Part shown: positions 35,233-37,668 of the stretch, piece after piece
Position numbering within the stretch: the first letter of the stretch is position 1
How the letters are laid out: each line of letters opens with the position of its first letter
Assembly: GCA_947628955.1 (NCBI GenBank)
Contig: CANRBX010000023.1
Location: 1 to 37,668 of the forward strand
Reading direction: 5' to 3'
Origin: an uncultured Lachnospiraceae bacterium
GTDB lineage: Bacteria; Bacillota; Clostridia; Lachnospirales; Lachnospiraceae
Length of the DNA stretch: 37,668 nt
The notes under the pieces: generated by a model
Databases searched by the model: none
Told to the model about the DNA's origin: nothing
Seen by the model: only the letters and a program-made list of their open reading frames with translations
Made by a program: the position numbers and the translations under genes

Positions 35233-36405
35233 ATGTTAAAAGCAGAAGATATATTCAGACCAGGGGCATTTCCTGAGTACACATATATATCAAGGACGTC
35301 AGCGAATTCTGGACTCACATATGAGTTCCGTTTAAACCAGGCAATTAAGGTGTCTGGATTTTTGACATCTTTGGTGGGTCCATCCAAAATGGGTAAAACA
35401 ATATTATGTGAGAAAGTAATTGGATTAGAACATATTGTGGAGATATCAGGTGCGGATTTTGATGAGGGGACAGATTTCTGGAAGCTGGTAGCTGCAAAGG
35501 CTGGTCTGTCCTACGAAGGGCAGTTTACATCGGAACAGGAGATTACAGAGGTTGGAAGTAAATTTTCTAAAAAGGAAACCTTTGCGCTGACTAAGGACAA
35601 GATAATCGATTATTACAAAGAAAAAGAATTGGTGTTGGTCATTGATGATTTCCATTATGCACCGGAAGTGAAAAGAATGCAGATTGCTCAGCAGTTAAAA
35701 GACGCGATTCGCAGAGGATTTAAGACAATTGTCGTTTCTCTTCCGCATAGGGCAGATGAGGCTATTCGACAGAATGCAGATCTTTCCGGCAGACTGAGTC
35801 TGATTAATATGGAGCCCTGGACAGTTAAGGATCTGGAGCAGATAGCAAAAGTTGGTTTTGAACAATTAGGTATATCTATTGACACTTCAATCGCAGGCCA
35901 GATTGCAGTTGAAAGCTTAACGTCACCTCAATTAATGCAGTATATTTGCTTAAACATCTGCACAATATTGGAGATGGACAGAAAAGGGTGCAATGCGGTC
36001 AAACAAGAAATTCTGGAAACCGCATATCGATATACAACTGCGAATTTTGAATATGGAGAAGTTATTTCGCTTATGAAAAAAGGCCCAAATACAAGGGGAA
36101 AATCCAGAAATAAATTTCGTACAAAAGAGGGATACGAATATGATATGTATGAATTGATCGTAAAATCGATTGCAGAAAATCCGCCGATTATGCAATTAGA
36201 ATTTGAAGAGGTAAAAGGCAGAATCTATAATTTACTTGCCGATGGCTGTGAAAAACCGAAGCCTCAGGCAATAAGGGACGGTCTGGCAAAGCTTCAGGAA
36301 CTGTTGGGTGGAAGGGAAGATATTTTCAGAGTGCTGGAATGGAAGGAAAGGGTTTTATATATATTAGATCCATTATTTTTGTTCTATTTACGCTGGGGGA
36401 GGTAA
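35233..36405 (+). CDS. AAA-type ATPase of a two-gene module
   Basis: A 390-residue P-loop ATPase with Walker A GPSKMGKT (49-56), Walker B LVLVIDDFHYA (134-143) and a sensor-like IVVSLPHRADEAIRQ. The C-terminal 120 residues look like a winged-helix part ending in YILDPLFLFYLRWG, a pattern seen in archaeal-type and AAA_14-like ATPases that pair with nucleases or DNA-binding domains. No membrane segment is present. The DNA is AT-rich compared with both flanks, suggesting transfer. The gene ends 6 bp before the nuclease-like gene, so they form an operon. The function is unknown; a defence or toxin-like ATPase-effector pair is an inference from architecture. Confidence 0.75.
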   Translation: MLKAEDIFRPGAFPEYTYISRTSANSGLTYEFRLNQAIKVSGFLTSLVGPSKMGKTILCEKVIGLEHIVEISGADFDEGTDFWKLVAAKAGLSYEGQFTSEQEITEVGSKFSKKETFALTKDKIIDYYKEKELVLVIDDFHYAPEVKRMQIAQQLKDAIRRGFKTIVVSLPHRADEAIRQNADLSGRLSLINMEPWTVKDLEQIAKVGFEQLGISIDTSIAGQIAVESLTSPQLMQYICLNICTILEMDRKGCNAVKQEILETAYRYTTANFEYGEVISLMKKGPNTRGKSRNKFRTKEGYEYDMYELIVKSIAENPPIMQLEFEEVKGRIYNLLADGCEKPKPQAIRDGLAKLQELLGGREDIFRVLEWKERVLYILDPLFLFYLRWGR

Positions 36406-36411
36406 AAGTGA

Positions 36412-37143
36412 ATGTCGAAAGAAATCAGCGGTATACAGGAAGCGATAGAGAGAATTCAAGAGTGCAGTTCCCCGGAAGCCTTCGACGATATGAAGCACCA
36501 GCTGAAAGCGTATATGAAAAGAACAGGTATGGGAGCAGAATGCATATCGGAGCTGGAAAAACGTGCGTTTTATTATGTGAATGAATATTCAGAAAAGGAT
36601 ACGAGTCGGAGCATCAAGGAGGCAAAAGAACGTGTAATCCAATATATTTATGAAAAAATGGCTAAAAAACCCGGAGAAAATAATCTTTTATCTGTATTGG
36701 AAAATTACTACTATTTTCTGGAAAGCCTTTTGGAAAGGGAACCGGATAAAAGGGGCGGCATTCAAAAGAATCATTTAGATGCGATCAGAATCAGAAATGA
36801 ATATGACGTCCAGTTTTTACTGTATGCGTACTTAAAGCCTCTTTATCCTGAGGCACGGTTAGAAGTCAGTGAAGATACAGGCTATAGTACAGTTCGGACA
36901 GATATTTACATTGAGCCTGATAAAGTAATCGAGATAAAATGCAGTCGGGAGAATATGAAGGTGAAAAAGCTTATTGAAGAAATTGAGGCAGATATTATAC
37001 ATTATTCAGTTTCAAATATATATTTTTTTATATATGATAAAGAAAAAATAATCGAAAATCCAATAGTTTTGAAAAACCATTTGGAGAAGAAAACAAAGGA
37101 AAAACAGGTACGTATTATTATTCATCAGCCAAGGCGCCTATAG
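36412..37143 (+). CDS. PD-(D/E)XK nuclease-like protein of a two-gene module
   Basis: A 243-residue protein with a helical N-terminal half (residues 1-140) and a C-terminal restriction-like nuclease fold. The segment RTDIYIEPDKVIEIK (162-176) has the spacing of the PD-(D/E)XK site, with Asp164, Glu174 and Lys176 as likely metal and catalytic residues; an upstream Glu near 151 could complete it. The following EEIEADIIHYSVSNIYFFIYD pattern is common in this fold. It may cut DNA, perhaps under control of the ATPase encoded just upstream. GGGGGAGG lies nine bases before ATG 36412. The gene is AT-rich. No known restriction-modification, toxin or CRISPR component is beside it. Confidence 0.72.
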   Translation: MSKEISGIQEAIERIQECSSPEAFDDMKHQLKAYMKRTGMGAECISELEKRAFYYVNEYSEKDTSRSIKEAKERVIQYIYEKMAKKPGENNLLSVLENYYYFLESLLEREPDKRGGIQKNHLDAIRIRNEYDVQFLLYAYLKPLYPEARLEVSEDTGYSTVRTDIYIEPDKVIEIKCSRENMKVKKLIEEIEADIIHYSVSNIYFFIYDKEKIIENPIVLKNHLEKKTKEKQVRIIIHQPRRL

Positions 37144-37252
37144 TCGCTTCTGCCAGTACTGTGAAAGTACAGGAATTGGGAGTCTTCCGCAGCGGCAGGA
37201 GGCGTCTGCCTTAAATCGCCGGGAATGCATCAAAATTCAGAAGTAAAATAAG

Positions 37253-37668
37253 TCAGTCCTGAAGTTTTTTCATGCAGATCCAGTAGTTTCTGTCGCCTGT
37301 GTTTCCGGCGCGGCTCATCCGGCGATCCAGATCGTTTTTTGCGGCACACCAGTCTGCCCGGATGCGTCCCAGCTCCAGGCAGCGCGTGGCTTCCGCAAGC
37401 ATTTCTGTTCCTGCCCCCAGAGCCTGCATTCTGTCCAGCAGAGCTTTCGCCGCCTTGTCGTAGGGCGGATTCAGGAAGCTTTTTGTATTGGCGAGATATT
37501 TCAGGTCGAAGATCCGGCTTCCTTCGGCGGCGGGCAGGAAGCGGGCCTCCTCTGAAGTATCCTCCAGGTGCAGATAGTACAGGGACGCATACTCCTTTCC
37601 TTCTGCGTTCCGGATGATACGTCCGAGACGCTGGATACGCTGGCGCTGCATGGAAGTGCCGGAGAGGA
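37253..37668 (-). CDS. DEAD/DEAH-type helicase, C-terminal part (runs off the window)
   Basis: The minus-strand frame enters from the right edge and ends at 37253. Near its visible start it carries SGTSMQRQRIQRLGRIIR, the motif VI region (Q..QR.GR..R) of superfamily 2 helicases, so the ATG in this stretch is internal, not a true start. The 115 residues after it are charged and helical (NTKSFLNPPYDKAAKALLDR and beyond) without a recognised domain. It is GC-rich like the main chromosome and faces the AT-rich ATPase-nuclease module. Only the tail is visible, so the helicase subtype cannot be assigned. Confidence 0.75.
   Translation of the reverse strand, partial: LSGTSMQRQRIQRLGRIIRNAEGKEYASLYYLHLEDTSEEARFLPAAEGSRIFDLKYLANTKSFLNPPYDKAAKALLDRMQALGAGTEMLAEATRCLELGRIRADWCAAKNDLDRRMSRAGNTGDRNYWICMKKLQD

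Overview
The window looks like a chromosome segment from a relatively GC-rich member of the Lachnospiraceae (Clostridia). The evidence is the gene families together: a second-type MurA, a two-CHR-domain chromate/sulfate-type transporter, a TPR-AAA ATPase followed by a cytidylate-kinase-like protein, an SpmA-like spore protein, several LicD and CDP-glycerol transferase genes, strong AGGAGG ribosome sites and extended -10 promoters. This assignment is inference from gene content, not from a database match.

Layout. 1-4.9 kb: a terminator and a 23-bp repeat array, then a flavin reductase, murA and an aconitase-family hydratase, all on the plus strand. 5.0-10.6 kb (minus): a compact sulfation operon, cysD - cysNC (GTPase plus APS kinase) - PAPS-type sulfotransferase - ChrA-type transporter. 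10.8-17.5 kb: a large GT-like/CDP-glycerol transferase, a predicted lipoprotein of unknown function, and a divergent pair (SDR-like protein plus SDR-LicD fusion). From about 11.69 to 17.7 kb the DNA is clearly AT-rich, and the left boundary cuts through the middle of the CDP-glycerol transferase gene. 17.6-18.2 kb: a promoter, a non-coding stretch that can form a pseudoknotted RNA, and a strong terminator. 18.5-23 kb: TPR-AAA ATPase, cytidylate-kinase-like protein, and an acyltransferase on the minus strand. 23.2-33.6 kb: a GC-rich surface-polymer cluster (ABC permease, ABC ATPase fused to UDP-galactopyranose mutase, CDP-glycerol transferase, IspD/TarI-type cytidylyltransferase, SDR, SDR-like protein, SDR-LicD fusion, polyprenyl-phosphate glycosyltransferase). 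33.5-34.2 kb: two tandem-repeat arrays. 34.2-35.1 kb: SpmA with a large insertion. 35.1-37.1 kb: an AT-rich two-gene module (AAA ATPase plus PD-(D/E)XK nuclease-like protein). 37.25 kb to the end: the C-terminal part of a helicase on the minus strand.

How the parts may work together. The 23-33 kb genes can supply a phosphodiester-linked, galactofuranose-containing surface polymer and export it by an ABC route. LicD-type proteins and CDP-activated alditols or amino-alcohols would decorate it. The neighbouring cys/sulfotransferase operon makes PAPS and carries no APS/PAPS or sulfite reductase in the window, so it looks dedicated to sulfating a product, possibly this polymer, rather than to cysteine synthesis. 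The strongest candidates for something undescribed are this sulfation cassette beside teichoic-type genes, the in-frame Wzt-UGM fusion, the duplicated SDR-pseudoenzyme/LicD module, the structured RNA near 17.7 kb, and the ATPase-nuclease pair.
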